32,647 nucleotides of DNA from Aminivibrio sp. (GTDB lineage Bacteria; Synergistota; Synergistia; Synergistales; Aminobacteriaceae). The DNA is taken from the NCBI GenBank assembly GCA_018057035.1, contig JAGPEN010000003.1, positions 7,533 to 40,179 on the forward strand. Reading direction: 5' to 3'. This document shows positions 1-10,370 of this stretch, piece by piece. The notes beneath the pieces were generated by a model that made no database searches, was not told where the DNA came from, and worked only from the letters and a program-made list of their open reading frames with translations. Position 1 is the first letter of the stretch. The number at the start of each line of letters is the position of its first letter. Both the position numbers and the translations under genes were made by a program.

Positions 1-2
1 CC

Positions 3-1199
3 GGGCAGGGGAAATGCGTCGGGCTGCTGGAGTATGATCCCCTTTCCGGTGAAGACCGGGTTGAGGAGTCAGCGCTCCGGCAGTTTGGCATCGTCTCCCT
101 TCACGAACCCTCCCAGATAGTTGATGGAGCTGCAGCTTTTCTTGCCTGTGGCGATGATTGGTCCGGGGGGATTTTTCTCGAAGCAGGCAAGGGAGAAATG
201 GCGCGGCTCGTCAGGCACGAAGCGGCGAGGAGGGGAATTCCCCTCCTCGATGAGGATGACGGATCCGCTCCTGTGCTGAAGGTGCTCAGGAACTGCGGGC
301 ATCATTCTCCAGGGCGGGGCCTGGTTGAAAAAAACAGGGGAAAGAAAAGGCCCCTTCTCCTGGCATCTGCCCTGTCCTTACCCCAGGCAGGGGACCTGTA
401 CAGGCCGGAAGATCCGGAGATCCCCATCATACCGGGCATTTGCAGATCCCTGGATGCTCTTTCCTTCACATTCGCCTCCGAAGCGGCGAAAGCGCCGGGG
501 GTGACGGAAAATGCCTCTCCGCTCGGGTGTCCCATCCATCCCAGGCCGACGGAGTATGATGCAAAAGTCCTTCTCGGCACTTTCGGCATACCCATTGCCC
601 GGGAGAGGCTCTGCAGGTCCTTCAGGGAAGCTGCCGAAGCTGCCGAAACCATCGGGTATCCCGTAGCCCTCAAGGTTATGTCGCCGAACATCCTTCACAA
701 AACTGAGGCACGGGTAGTCGCCCTCAATTTGCAGGATCGGGAAGAGTTGAGGAATGCCTACGGCAGGACCCTTGAGAAGGCAAGGGTGGCCAACCCCCGG
801 GCCAGGATCAGGGGAGTACTGGTACAGGAAATGATCAGGGGAGGGACCGAATGGAGGATGGAATTCCGGAGGGATCCCCGTTTCGGTCCTGTAGTGGAAA
901 CCGGAATAAGCGGTGTTTACACCGAAATTTTGCCTGATGGTGTGCTCCGGGTGGCTCCTTTCGACGAAGAGGAGGCACGGTGCATGATCAGGGAATCAAG
1001 GGGATATCCGCTGCTGCTGGAGGGATGGAGAAGAGATCCTCTTGATATCGAAGCCTTTGCCTCGGCTCTCTCAGCCTTCTCGAGACTGGCGTTCTGCGAG
1101 AGGGAAGTTGCCCGGCTTGACGTCAACCCATTGTTTGTCAACAGGAAGGGCGTCCTCGTGGTGGATGCTTTCATAGAAAAGAAAGGAAGGAAAAGATGA
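3..1199 (+). CDS. Acyl-CoA synthetase (NDP/ADP-forming), 3' part of gene
   Basis: The reading frame is open from the window edge to the TGA at 1197, so the true start lies outside. The family makes an acyl-CoA from a carboxylate, CoA and ATP, or runs in reverse to gain ATP from acyl-CoA during amino-acid fermentation. What is present is the end of the CoA-ligase/flavodoxin-like part, then a C-terminal ATP-grasp domain from about base 540. That domain shows YPVALKVMSPNILHKTE, GVLVQEMIRGGTEW, a RDPRFGPVVETGISGVYTE segment and LDVNPLFV, all typical of ATP-grasp acyl-CoA synthetases. The glycine pair that usually follows HKxE is replaced here (HKTEARVVA, about 693-719), so activity is not certain. 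The stop overlaps the plsY start by 4 bases (ATGA), indicating translational coupling. The substrate cannot be told from sequence. Confidence 0.8.
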   Translation, partial: GQGKCVGLLEYDPLSGEDRVEESALRQFGIVSLHEPSQIVDGAAAFLACGDDWSGGIFLEAGKGEMARLVRHEAARRGIPLLDEDDGSAPVLKVLRNCGHHSPGRGLVEKNRGKKRPLLLASALSLPQAGDLYRPEDPEIPIIPGICRSLDALSFTFASEAAKAPGVTENASPLGCPIHPRPTEYDAKVLLGTFGIPIARERLCRSFREAAEAAETIGYPVALKVMSPNILHKTEARVVALNLQDREELRNAYGRTLEKARVANPRARIRGVLVQEMIRGGTEWRMEFRRDPRFGPVVETGISGVYTEILPDGVLRVAPFDEEEARCMIRESRGYPLLLEGWRRDPLDIEAFASALSAFSRLAFCEREVARLDVNPLFVNRKGVLVVDAFIEKKGRKR

Positions 1200-1795
1200 G
1201 TTTCCTGTTCTGGATTCTTCTGGGGTATCTTGCCGGTTCCTTTCCCACGGGTTATCTTGCGGCCCGGGTGGTCAGGGGAGTGGATATCCGGACCTTCGGT
1301 TCGGGAAATGTGGGCGCCACCAACGTGGGACGGCTCATGGGAAAAAAATGGGCGGTGGCGGTCACCCTGATCGATATGATAAAGGCCTCCGTCGGGATTG
1401 TGTGTGCCCGTGCCGCCGGAGTGCAAGACCCCTGGACCATCGCTTTCACCGGTTTTGCCGGCGTCTGCGGTCACAACTTCCCCCTGTGGCTCGGTTTCCG
1501 GGGAGGGAAGGGCGTCGCGTCCACCTACGGCGTTGTGTTTTTTCTCAATCCCCCTCTCTCCTTTTTCCTTGCCCCTGCCGGAGGGGTCATCTGGTTCGCC
1601 CTGCTGAAACTGAAAGGATATGTTTCTCTCGCCTCCCTTTTTTCTCTCTGGTGCCTTCCCGTCATCGCCGCCTCGCTTTCGTTCCCCCTTCCCTTCCTCG
1701 TCCTTCTGGCTGCTCTGGCTGCCCTTTCCACCGTCCGGCACAGGGACAACATCCGCCGTCTTTTTGAAGGAAAGGAAAGCAGCTTCAGGAAATAG
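1196..1795 (+). CDS. plsY: Acyl-phosphate:glycerol-3-phosphate acyltransferase PlsY
   Basis: This 199-residue integral membrane enzyme moves an acyl group from acyl-phosphate to glycerol-3-phosphate, the first step of phospholipid synthesis in most bacteria. The three PlsY signature regions are visible: GSGNVGATN near residue 37, GHNFPLWLGFRGGKG near residue 92, and RHRDNIRRL near the C-terminus. Several hydrophobic membrane segments lie between them. Its length is normal for the family. The ATG overlaps the stop of the upstream acyl-CoA synthetase gene (ATGA), so the two are probably translated from one message. No clear terminator follows; the next gene has its own promoter. Confidence 0.95.
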   Translation: MSFLFWILLGYLAGSFPTGYLAARVVRGVDIRTFGSGNVGATNVGRLMGKKWAVAVTLIDMIKASVGIVCARAAGVQDPWTIAFTGFAGVCGHNFPLWLGFRGGKGVASTYGVVFFLNPPLSFFLAPAGGVIWFALLKLKGYVSLASLFSLWCLPVIAASLSFPLPFLVLLAALAALSTVRHRDNIRRLFEGKESSFRK

Positions 1796-1835
1796 GAACA
1801 GGTTGCCTGCCAGGCCCGCTGCCGAAGCCATTGGC

Positions 1836-1865
1836 GTTGACTAATGCTGACCAATAGCGTAGAAT
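1836..1865 (+). promoter_or_regulatory. ctsR operon promoter with overlapping CtsR-like operator
   Basis: A -35 TTGACT (1837-1842), a 17-base spacer and a -10 TAGAAT (1860-1865) form a near-consensus sigma-70-type promoter. Overlapping the -35 is a tandem heptad GTTGACT-AAT-GCTGACC (1836-1852). It has the 7-3-7 layout of known CtsR operators (TTTGACC-NNN-TTTGACC read on this strand), matching 5 of 7 positions in each half. Binding there would block RNA polymerase, giving CtsR autoregulation of the operon. Confidence 0.75.
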
Positions 1866-1901
1866 AATGGTCGGGAAATTTTACGTCTGGAGGGAAGTGC
1901 C

Positions 1902-2381
1902 ATGGCGAGTCTGACGAGAGTCATAGAAAACTATATCAACAACCTTTTTTCCGAGATGGACGAACAGGCCGTTTCTCTCCGGAGAAAAGAGCTGGCCGAA
2001 ATCTTCGGATGCGTGCCCAGCCAGATAAATTACGTCCTCAGAAGCCGTTTCACCCCCGAGCGGGGGTATATCGTGGAAAGCCAGAGGGGCGGGCATGGAT
2101 ATATCAGGATTTTCAGGCTCTGCTACGATATTCCGGAGGAAAGAATACACCATATCGAGGAGATCGTCGGGGATGCCATTACCGACCAGGAGGCAAAACG
2201 GCTTCTTACGTCGCTCCAGGAGCGGGGCATGATCGATTCCCGGGAGCGCCTTCTGATCGAGGTGGCTCTCCGCCACGCCGATGAACTCGGCAGTTCGGAA
2301 TTCGACGTGTCACCCTACAAGAGGAACGCCATACAGGCCGAGCTTCTGAAGAGAATGCTTCGCAGCCTGGCACTGGCGTGA
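1902..2381 (+). CDS. ctsR: Transcriptional repressor CtsR
   Basis: This 159-residue protein matches CtsR, the DNA-binding repressor of heat-shock clp genes, which loses DNA binding on heating. The N-terminal half is the winged helix-turn-helix with the characteristic run around residues 38-62 (IFGCVPSQINYVLRSRFTPE) followed by a GYIVESQRGGHGYIRI wing. The C-terminal helical part would form the dimer and, in Firmicutes, the McsB-sensing region. The start has a good ribosome binding site (GGAGGG at 1889-1894). clpC follows after 49 bases, with no mcsA or mcsB between them, unlike the classical Bacillus operon. The CtsR-like operator upstream supports autorepression. Confidence 0.94.
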   Translation: MASLTRVIENYINNLFSEMDEQAVSLRRKELAEIFGCVPSQINYVLRSRFTPERGYIVESQRGGHGYIRIFRLCYDIPEERIHHIEEIVGDAITDQEAKRLLTSLQERGMIDSRERLLIEVALRHADELGSSEFDVSPYKRNAIQAELLKRMLRSLALA

Positions 2382-2430
2382 GCCGGAGGGAAGAGACTCC
2401 CTGACGGGAGAGAAAAAAGGATGATGGATC

Positions 2431-4923
<2,493 letters not shown>

Positions 4924-4963
4924 AAAATTCAACTTTTCCCCTTCGGGCGGAAGGAGGCATCCC

Positions 4964-5809
4964 ATGGACGGATCGTCGCTCTGGATGTTGTTTCTCCTTT
5001 TTTTCATCGTGTTTCCCCAGATGAAGCAGCAGGTGGTCCAGTGGCGCAGGGTGACGGCCATCCGGAACTGCGAAAAGAGACGGGGAACACGGATCATCAC
5101 CCTTATCCACCGCCAGGAAACCATGGGATTTCTGGGCATGTTTTCCCGGAACTTCATCAACATCGAAGATTCGGAGGAAATACTGCGGGCTATCCGTCTC
5201 ACATCCGACGATACGCCCATTGACCTCATCGTCCACACCCCCGGCGGACTCCTCCTGGCGGCGGAGCAGATTGCCAGGGCTCTGAAGCGCCATCCGTCGA
5301 AAGTGACGGTGATCGTTCCCCATTACGCCATGTCGGGTGGAACCCTCATTGCCCTCGCGGCGGACGAGATCCTCATGGACAGGCACGCAGTCCTTGGTCC
5401 GGTGGATCCTCAGATCGGCAAGTTCCCCGCGGCCTCCATCCTGAAGGCAGTGGAAAGCAAGTCTGTGAACGAAGTGGATGACGAGACCCTGATTCTCGCT
5501 GACGTGAGCGGGAAAGCCCTCCGGCAGACGCGGGACCTCGTGTATGAACTGGTATTCGATCGCCTCGGCGAGGAAAAGGGAATGGAACTGGCGAAGATCC
5601 TCACCGAGGGGAGATGGACCCACGATTATCCGATCACGGTGGACGAAGCGGCCGCACTGGGACTGCCGGTGGTACCGAACGATCAGGACTCGTTCTGCAA
5701 CCTGATGAGCCTTTACCCTCAATCCACGTCCGCCCGGCCTTCGGTTCAATACATACCCGTGCCCTATCCCGGGCGTCCTTCCGCCAATTCCCGCAGGGAC
5801 ATCTATTGA
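4964..5809 (+). CDS. Membrane-anchored ClpP-fold serine protease (SDH/SppA-like)
   Basis: This 281-residue protein starts with a single hydrophobic segment (residues 5-19) and then a ClpP/crotonase-fold protease domain. The segments HTPGGLLLAAEQIA (91-104), YAMSGGTLIALAADEI (121-136) and LGPVDPQ (144-150) match the 'serine dehydrogenase proteinase' family (SDH_protease, Pfam PF01972), related to SppA; Ser124 in MSGG is the likely nucleophile. The family is poorly characterised, and a role in membrane protein or signal peptide turnover is inference. A strong ribosome binding site (AAGGAGG) precedes the ATG. It sits 40 bases after clpC with no terminator between, so it is probably co-transcribed in the CtsR-controlled operon. 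Residues after about 240 are proline/serine rich and probably disordered. Confidence 0.85.
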   Translation: MDGSSLWMLFLLFFIVFPQMKQQVVQWRRVTAIRNCEKRRGTRIITLIHRQETMGFLGMFSRNFINIEDSEEILRAIRLTSDDTPIDLIVHTPGGLLLAAEQIARALKRHPSKVTVIVPHYAMSGGTLIALAADEILMDRHAVLGPVDPQIGKFPAASILKAVESKSVNEVDDETLILADVSGKALRQTRDLVYELVFDRLGEEKGMELAKILTEGRWTHDYPITVDEAAALGLPVVPNDQDSFCNLMSLYPQSTSARPSVQYIPVPYPGRPSANSRRDIY

Positions 5810-5824
5810 AATGGAGGTTCTGCC

Positions 5825-6673
5825 ATGAACCACCGAACCACCCTCTGCCTCCTTCTCCTACTCGCTTTTCTGGCGGCTGTTCCCGCAGCAGGTTCGGAAG
5901 AGGCTGTCCTTACGGTCGGGGATGACAAGGTTTCTGTGGATGAGGTTTTATACCTGCTCGGTCTCGAAATCGGGGGAAACGATGCCCTTGCGGCACTCAG
6001 AATGAAAGAAATGACGGAAGAGGAACGGGGAGACTTCCTGGAGAGAGTATCCACAGCCCTTCTCTTTTACAGGGGAGCGGTTCTCAAGGGGCTCCACCTT
6101 GACCCGAAAATAGCCGCCCAGTTGCGTTGGAACCAGGTCAACCTTCTGGCAAACACCTATATCGCCTCCCTCGCACCCCGGCTGGCCTTCGGGGAAAAAG
6201 AGCTGAAAGCCGCTTATGAAAAGAACCGGGAAAAATATGTCCGAAAAGGCAGCGCCAGGATCAGGCATATTTTTGTCACATCCGGGGAAAAAGGAAGGTC
6301 GGCCCTTCTTGCCCTTCTCTCCGGAGAAGATTTTTTTTCCGTCGCCGGGCGCCTCAGTGAGGATTCAGCCTCATCCGCGTCTGGAGGAGAAGCGGGGTGG
6401 ATCGAGGAAGGAACCCTGCCGGAAAGCCTTGACAGACTGGTATTCTCCGCTCCGATCAATACGGTCCTCGGGCCCGTGGAAGCCGGTGCCGGATTCTACA
6501 TTTTCGAGGTGCTGGAAAGGCGGGAGGGCCGGTCTCTTTCCTTCACTGAAGCGAAAAAGCTTATCACCGCTGACCTTGAGAAGGCCGTCCTCTCGGGAGA
6601 AGCCGCTTCTCTTAGGAAAAGGTTCCCAGTGGTCTCGAGGCCCGATGCGCTCGGGAGTTTCCCCTTGCGCTAA
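5825..6673 (+). CDS. Exported parvulin-type peptidyl-prolyl isomerase (PpiC/SurA/PrsA-like)
   Basis: This 282-residue protein begins with a signal peptide (hydrophobic LCLLLLLAFLAAVPAAGS, residues 7-24), so it should act outside the cytoplasm. An N-terminal helical SurA-like region (about 25-135) is followed by a rotamase domain with IRHIFV near residue 149, SEDSASSASGGEAGWIEEG, and PVEAGAGFYIFEVLERREG. Such proteins catalyse proline cis-trans isomerisation or chaperone secreted and outer-membrane proteins. The start has a GGAGG ribosome binding site at 5813-5817. It is the last gene of the ctsR-clpC-protease-PPIase run and is followed 16 bases later by a strong terminator. No lipobox cysteine is seen, so it is probably periplasmic rather than a PrsA lipoprotein. 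Confidence 0.85.
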   Translation: MNHRTTLCLLLLLAFLAAVPAAGSEEAVLTVGDDKVSVDEVLYLLGLEIGGNDALAALRMKEMTEEERGDFLERVSTALLFYRGAVLKGLHLDPKIAAQLRWNQVNLLANTYIASLAPRLAFGEKELKAAYEKNREKYVRKGSARIRHIFVTSGEKGRSALLALLSGEDFFSVAGRLSEDSASSASGGEAGWIEEGTLPESLDRLVFSAPINTVLGPVEAGAGFYIFEVLERREGRSLSFTEAKKLITADLEKAVLSGEAASLRKRFPVVSRPDALGSFPLR

Positions 6674-6689
6674 TCCCAGGCTTTCCCCC

Positions 6690-6717
6690 GGGTGCGGCGT
6701 ATGCTGCACCCTTTTTT
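6690..6717 (+). terminator. Intrinsic terminator of the ctsR-clpC operon
   Basis: A 9-pair stem (GGGTGCGGC with GCTGCACCC, one G-T pair) closes a GTAT loop and is followed by six T (6712-6717). It lies 16 bases after the PPIase stop, and a promoter for the next gene follows it. Confidence 0.92.
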
Positions 6718-6742
6718 CTTTCTCAATGAAGATTGTAATTTA

Positions 6743-6771
6743 TGGACAGATGAATTTTCTCTCTTTATAAT
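6743..6771 (+). promoter_or_regulatory. Promoter of nhaC
   Basis: TGGACA (6743-6748), a 17-base spacer and a perfect TATAAT (6766-6771). It lies between the upstream terminator and the ribosome binding site of the antiporter gene, giving a leader of about 50 bases. Confidence 0.8.
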
Positions 6772-6829
6772 GGGAAAACGCTCTGAAACGGGGGCGGAAA
6801 AATCGCGGAAACAGAAAGGATGGATATGC

Positions 6830-8386
6830 ATGGAGCTTGAGAAGGGAAGAAAACCCAGCTTCGGCGAAGCCCTACTAGTTCTTGTTATCGATGCTCTAAT
6901 TATCAGCTACGGAGTCCTGGACATCCATTTCGAGTCAGGCGCAACCTTCGGACTTGCTCTATCGGCTCATGTACCCCTTTTCATTGCGGCTGTCTTCACC
7001 GCCGTTGTCGGAGTGTTTTCCATCGGCAAAAAGTGGCGCGACGTTGAAGAAGGCATGATCAACGGCATCACCGTAGCCCTCCAGGCCGTCCTGATCCTTT
7101 TGACCATTGGAGGCCTCATCGGAGCCTGGATCCAGAGCGGAGTCGTTCCCACCCTTATCTATTATGGCCTGAACCTCCTTTCTCCCCAATATTTCCTCCT
7201 GGCGTCGCTCCTTATCTGCTCGATCGTGTCCCTCTCGACGGGCAGCTCCTGGAGCACAAGCGGCACAGTGGGAATCGCCCTCATGGGGATAGGCGCCGGG
7301 CTTGGCGTACCTGCTCCCGTCACGGCAGGATTCGTCATCTCCGGGGCTTATTTCGGGGACAAGATGTCCCCGCTGTCTGACACTACCAACCTTGCCCCCG
7401 CAGTGGCGGGAAGCGATCTTTTCAGCCACATCAGGGCGATGGTGTGGACCACGGGGCCCAGCCTTCTGATCGTGGCCGGAATTGCAGTCTATATGGGAGG
7501 AAGCTACAGCGGAGCAGAACTCGACAGCTCGAGGATATCTGTTATCCAGCAGATGATGTCCGCAGAGTTTTCCATTTCCAAGATCGGATTTCTGCCGCCC
7601 CTCCTTGTGCTCCTTCTCGCGGCGCTGAAAGTTCCCGCCATTCCGGGCATAGTTGCCGGCATGCTCCTGGCGGTGGGTATGTCCCTTTTTCATGGAGTGG
7701 GACTGGCTGATGTGCTTGGAGCCCTTCACTCAGGGTATACACCGGGTCTTATAAACCAGGTGGCCGAGTCTGCCGACATCGGTGCCGTGAATGAACTCTT
7801 CAAAGGGGCGGTTGTTTTCCAACAGGGAAATTTTGAAACGGTCAAAGAAGTAGCCTCCATGCTGAACGACCTTCTTGCCCGGGGCGGCCTCACGGGAATG
7901 CTCGAGACTGTGGCGTTGATCCTGGTAGCCCTTGTTCTCGGAGGAATCATGGAGACCTGCGGTTTCCTCGAGGTGCTTCTGGAACGTCTCATGACAAAGG
8001 TGAAGTCCGTGTTCGGTCTCGTGGGTGCCGTTCTCTCCTCCTGCGTGTTCACCAACATGTTCCTCGGCGACCAGTATCTCGCCCTGGTCATGCCGGGAAG
8101 AATGTTCCGGCCCGCGTTTGAAGATTTTCGAAAGGACGGGAAAGGCCTCGACATGAAGCTGCTTTCCCGATCCCTTGAGGATTCTGGAACGCTCACTTCT
8201 GTGCTCGTTCCCTGGAATACCTGCGGAGCCTACAACAGCGGTGTTCTCGGCGTTCCGACCCTTTCGTACCTCCCGTATGCCTTCCTCAACTATTTAAACC
8301 CTCTCGTGGCTCTTCTCATGACCAGGCTGGGCATCGGAGTGCCCTGGGTTGATAAGGACAAGGCAGGGGAGGTTGCCGGAGATTGA
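6830..8386 (+). CDS. nhaC: Na+/H+ antiporter, NhaC family
   Basis: This polytopic membrane protein (518 residues from the chosen start) matches the NhaC family, which exchanges Na+ and H+, or in some members carries organic acids such as malate/lactate. The hallmark SGAYFGDKMSPLSDTTNLAPA-type segment is present near residues 170-190, with TGSSWSTSGTVG shortly before it and about 11-12 hydrophobic segments overall. The frame stays open upstream to a GTG at 6692, but that lies inside the preceding terminator and upstream of the promoter. The ATG at 6830, with AAAGGA at 6815-6820, gives MELEKGRKPSFGEA, a usual NhaC N-terminus. The stop overlaps the TTG start of the next small gene. Confidence 0.9.
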   Translation: MELEKGRKPSFGEALLVLVIDALIISYGVLDIHFESGATFGLALSAHVPLFIAAVFTAVVGVFSIGKKWRDVEEGMINGITVALQAVLILLTIGGLIGAWIQSGVVPTLIYYGLNLLSPQYFLLASLLICSIVSLSTGSSWSTSGTVGIALMGIGAGLGVPAPVTAGFVISGAYFGDKMSPLSDTTNLAPAVAGSDLFSHIRAMVWTTGPSLLIVAGIAVYMGGSYSGAELDSSRISVIQQMMSAEFSISKIGFLPPLLVLLLAALKVPAIPGIVAGMLLAVGMSLFHGVGLADVLGALHSGYTPGLINQVAESADIGAVNELFKGAVVFQQGNFETVKEVASMLNDLLARGGLTGMLETVALILVALVLGGIMETCGFLEVLLERLMTKVKSVFGLVGAVLSSCVFTNMFLGDQYLALVMPGRMFRPAFEDFRKDGKGLDMKLLSRSLEDSGTLTSVLVPWNTCGAYNSGVLGVPTLSYLPYAFLNYLNPLVALLMTRLGIGVPWVDKDKAGEVAGD

Positions 8387-8829
8387 GCGAACAGAAGGTC
8401 TTTTCCGGCAGTGGACTCCCTTTCCCGAGGTGGATGAGGGGGGCAGGTCTGCTGACCGGATTCTTCCTTCTTTCCGACGGGCTCCGCCGCCTTCTCTCAG
8501 GCGGCGGACTTTCGGCCTTTGTTCCTTACCTCCTGGTTGGATCTGCCTGCGTTTACGTGGCCGGATACGACAAGAAAATCACCCTTTCAGAGAAAGGATT
8601 TGTCCGGCAGACCCTCTTCTGGGGTAAGGGAAGGACTGAAGTTCTTCCCTGGAGCGAAATGGAAGAAATGATCCTCATGCCTGCGGTGAAAGGAACCGGG
8701 GTCCTGTTTCCCCTGAAAAACAGGGGATGGAGGGCCTTTTTCCCCGATGCCACGGAAGCGGCTCTTCGTGCCGCGGCCGCGGAATACAGGCCGGATCTTC
8801 CTGTTTCAACGGGCACCGGGACTCGTTGA
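8383..8829 (+). CDS. Small membrane protein, PH-like C-terminal part, function unknown
   Basis: This 148-residue protein is read from a TTG that overlaps the nhaC stop (TTGA), with GGAGG about 10 bases upstream. It has two hydrophobic segments (about residues 20-36 and 44-62). A soluble part follows with an ITLSEKGFVRQTLFWGKGRTEVLPWSEM run that resembles the beta-strand pattern of bacterial PH-like (bPH) proteins. No catalytic motif is visible. The 4-base overlap with nhaC suggests translational coupling, perhaps an accessory to the antiporter; that link is inference. If the TTG is not used, the first ATG is at residue 18. Confidence 0.65.
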   Translation: MSEQKVFSGSGLPFPRWMRGAGLLTGFFLLSDGLRRLLSGGGLSAFVPYLLVGSACVYVAGYDKKITLSEKGFVRQTLFWGKGRTEVLPWSEMEEMILMPAVKGTGVLFPLKNRGWRAFFPDATEAALRAAAAEYRPDLPVSTGTGTR

Positions 8830-8848
8830 TTTTCCCTGTCCCGGGTGC

Positions 8849-8867
8849 TGCCATCTCCGTGATGGCA
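8849..8867 (+). other. Small intergenic hairpin before transaldolase gene
   Basis: TGCCATC-TCCGT-GATGGCA forms a perfect 7-pair stem with a 5-base loop. No T tract follows, so it is not a clear terminator; it could be an mRNA-stability element. Confidence 0.4.
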
Positions 8868-8903
8868 CAGCCTCATATCTGAAGAGGAGAGGATTTTTCC
8901 AAC

Positions 8904-10007
8904 ATGACACGGGATAATTCGATTTTTGCAGCGCTGGCGGTCGGGCAGAGCATTTGGTGCGACTTTCTCAGCAGGGATCTTCTTCGGTCCGGCAAACTTG
9001 ACGAAATGATCGAGGCAGGTGTGCGGGGAGTGACGACCAATCCCTCCATATTCGATAATGCCATTGGGAAGACCTCCGATTACGACGGGGACATTCTTTC
9101 CATGGTCCGTCAGGGAAAGAACAGGGAGGAAATATATACGTCCTTGACCGTGGCCGATGTCCGGGAAGCGGCCGACAGGTTCCTTCCGGTCTTTAACGGG
9201 AGCGGAGGCAAGGATGGTTTCGTGAGCCTTGAAGTCAGTCCTCTCCTCGCCCACGATTCCGAGGGAACGGTATCGGAGGCGGAAACCCTTGCCCGGCTCA
9301 CGGGGAAGAAAAACGTAATGATCAAGATACCGGCAACTCCGGAGGGCATGACGGCGATTCGCCGCTGCATCGCCCTGGGCATCAACGTGAACGCCACGCT
9401 CATCTTTTCGAGAGAGCAGTACGGCCAAGTGGCGGAGGCATTCATAGCCGGCCTTGAAGACCGGGCGGCAGAGGGAAAAACTGTTTCCGGAATTGCCTCG
9501 GTGGCATCCCTTTTCGTAAGCCGTGTGGATACGGCCGTCGACAAGCTCCTCGCTTCAGGAAAAACGGGCGGAGCCCTTGCCGGCAAAATCGCCGTGGACA
9601 ATGCACGGGCAGCCTACATGGACTTCGAGACCCTCTTTTCCGGCCCACGGTGGCGCTCTCTTCAAGAAAAAGGAGCCCAGCTTCAGCGGCCTCTCTGGGC
9701 AAGCACGGGAACAAAAAATCCGGACTATTCGCCGACCCTGTACGTGGATTCCCTCATAGGTCCCCATACGGTCAACACGATCCCTCCGGCGACACTCGAG
9801 GCTTTTCTTGCCGCTGGTACAGTCGGAATGACTGTCGCCTCGGACAGGGAAGGAATGAAGCGCAGGCTCGGAGAGCTTGCAGCCCTCGGCATCTCCCTCG
9901 ATGAAGTGACCGCCAGGCTTCTCGAAGAGGGGCTCGATGCTTTTGAAAAAGCTTATATCCACCTGCTGGAAGGAATAGAGAAAAAAGGACAATCATTGGT
10001 GGGCTGA
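8904..10007 (+). CDS. tal: Transaldolase
   Basis: This 367-residue enzyme of the non-oxidative pentose phosphate pathway moves a dihydroxyacetone unit between sugar phosphates. Family features are GVTTNPSIFDNAI near residue 41, FVSLEVSPLLAHD, the Schiff-base lysine in MIKIPAT (Lys141), GINVNATLIFS, and a C-terminal ASTGTKNPDYSPTLYVDSLIGPHTVNTIPPAT. The length and the last motif match the longer Tal class found in actinobacteria and in Tal-Pgi fusions. A GA-rich ribosome binding site (GAGGAGAGGA, 8884-8893) precedes the ATG. A run of eight T (10016-10023) after the gene may help termination before the tRNA promoter. Confidence 0.94.
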   Translation: MTRDNSIFAALAVGQSIWCDFLSRDLLRSGKLDEMIEAGVRGVTTNPSIFDNAIGKTSDYDGDILSMVRQGKNREEIYTSLTVADVREAADRFLPVFNGSGGKDGFVSLEVSPLLAHDSEGTVSEAETLARLTGKKNVMIKIPATPEGMTAIRRCIALGINVNATLIFSREQYGQVAEAFIAGLEDRAAEGKTVSGIASVASLFVSRVDTAVDKLLASGKTGGALAGKIAVDNARAAYMDFETLFSGPRWRSLQEKGAQLQRPLWASTGTKNPDYSPTLYVDSLIGPHTVNTIPPATLEAFLAAGTVGMTVASDREGMKRRLGELAALGISLDEVTARLLEEGLDAFEKAYIHLLEGIEKKGQSLVG

Positions 10008-10035
10008 TTTTCTCCTTTTTTTTCTTCGGATCGGG

Positions 10036-10064
10036 TTGACAGAATCGGCGGGGCTCCTTATAAT
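10036..10064 (+). promoter_or_regulatory. Consensus promoter of tRNA-Ala
   Basis: TTGACA (10036-10041), exactly 17 bases, then TATAAT (10059-10064): a perfect match to the housekeeping consensus, 17 bases before the mature tRNA start. Confidence 0.93.
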
Positions 10065-10081
10065 ACTCCCGTTGTGCGTAA

Positions 10082-10157
<76 letters not shown>

Positions 10158-10186
10158 AGGATAAAGGAACAGATAAAATATAAAGG

Positions 10187-10233
10187 TTTTCACTGAAAAA
10201 GCCCGGCATTGTGCCGGGCTTTTTCAGTGAAAA
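10187..10233. terminator. Long perfect inverted repeat, bidirectional terminator after tRNA-Ala
   Basis: Two 22-base arms (10187-10208 and 10212-10233) are perfect inverse complements around a TTG loop. The core is GCCCGGCA/TGCCGGGC flanked by AAAAA on the left and TTTTT on the right, so an RNA from either strand ends in a U run. No minus-strand gene converges here, so its clear use is ending the tRNA transcript. The outer TTTTCACTG/CAGTGAAAA extension makes it unusually long. Confidence 0.9.
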
Positions 10234-10333
10234 GCAGAATTGGGGGCAATACCCGCACAGTCAGGCACACTGCCGTTTTTTCGTAGGGGGCGGTATTTGA
10301 ATGATGCCGGAACCTTTCCTCCCGGTCCATTTA

Positions 10334-10342
10334 TGATATAAT
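10334..10342 (+). promoter_or_regulatory. Extended -10 promoter element for speD
   Basis: TGATATAAT gives a perfect TATAAT (10337-10342) with the upstream TG of an extended -10 promoter. No good -35 is seen at the right distance. A start near 10349 would make a leader of about 200 bases before speD. Confidence 0.6.
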
Positions 10343-10370
10343 TCCTCCGGAATTTGAAGTGGACTGCCCT

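Noticed and set aside
6692..6829. N-terminal extension of NhaC from a GTG
   Set aside because: The GTG is inside the terminator stem and upstream of the nhaC promoter.
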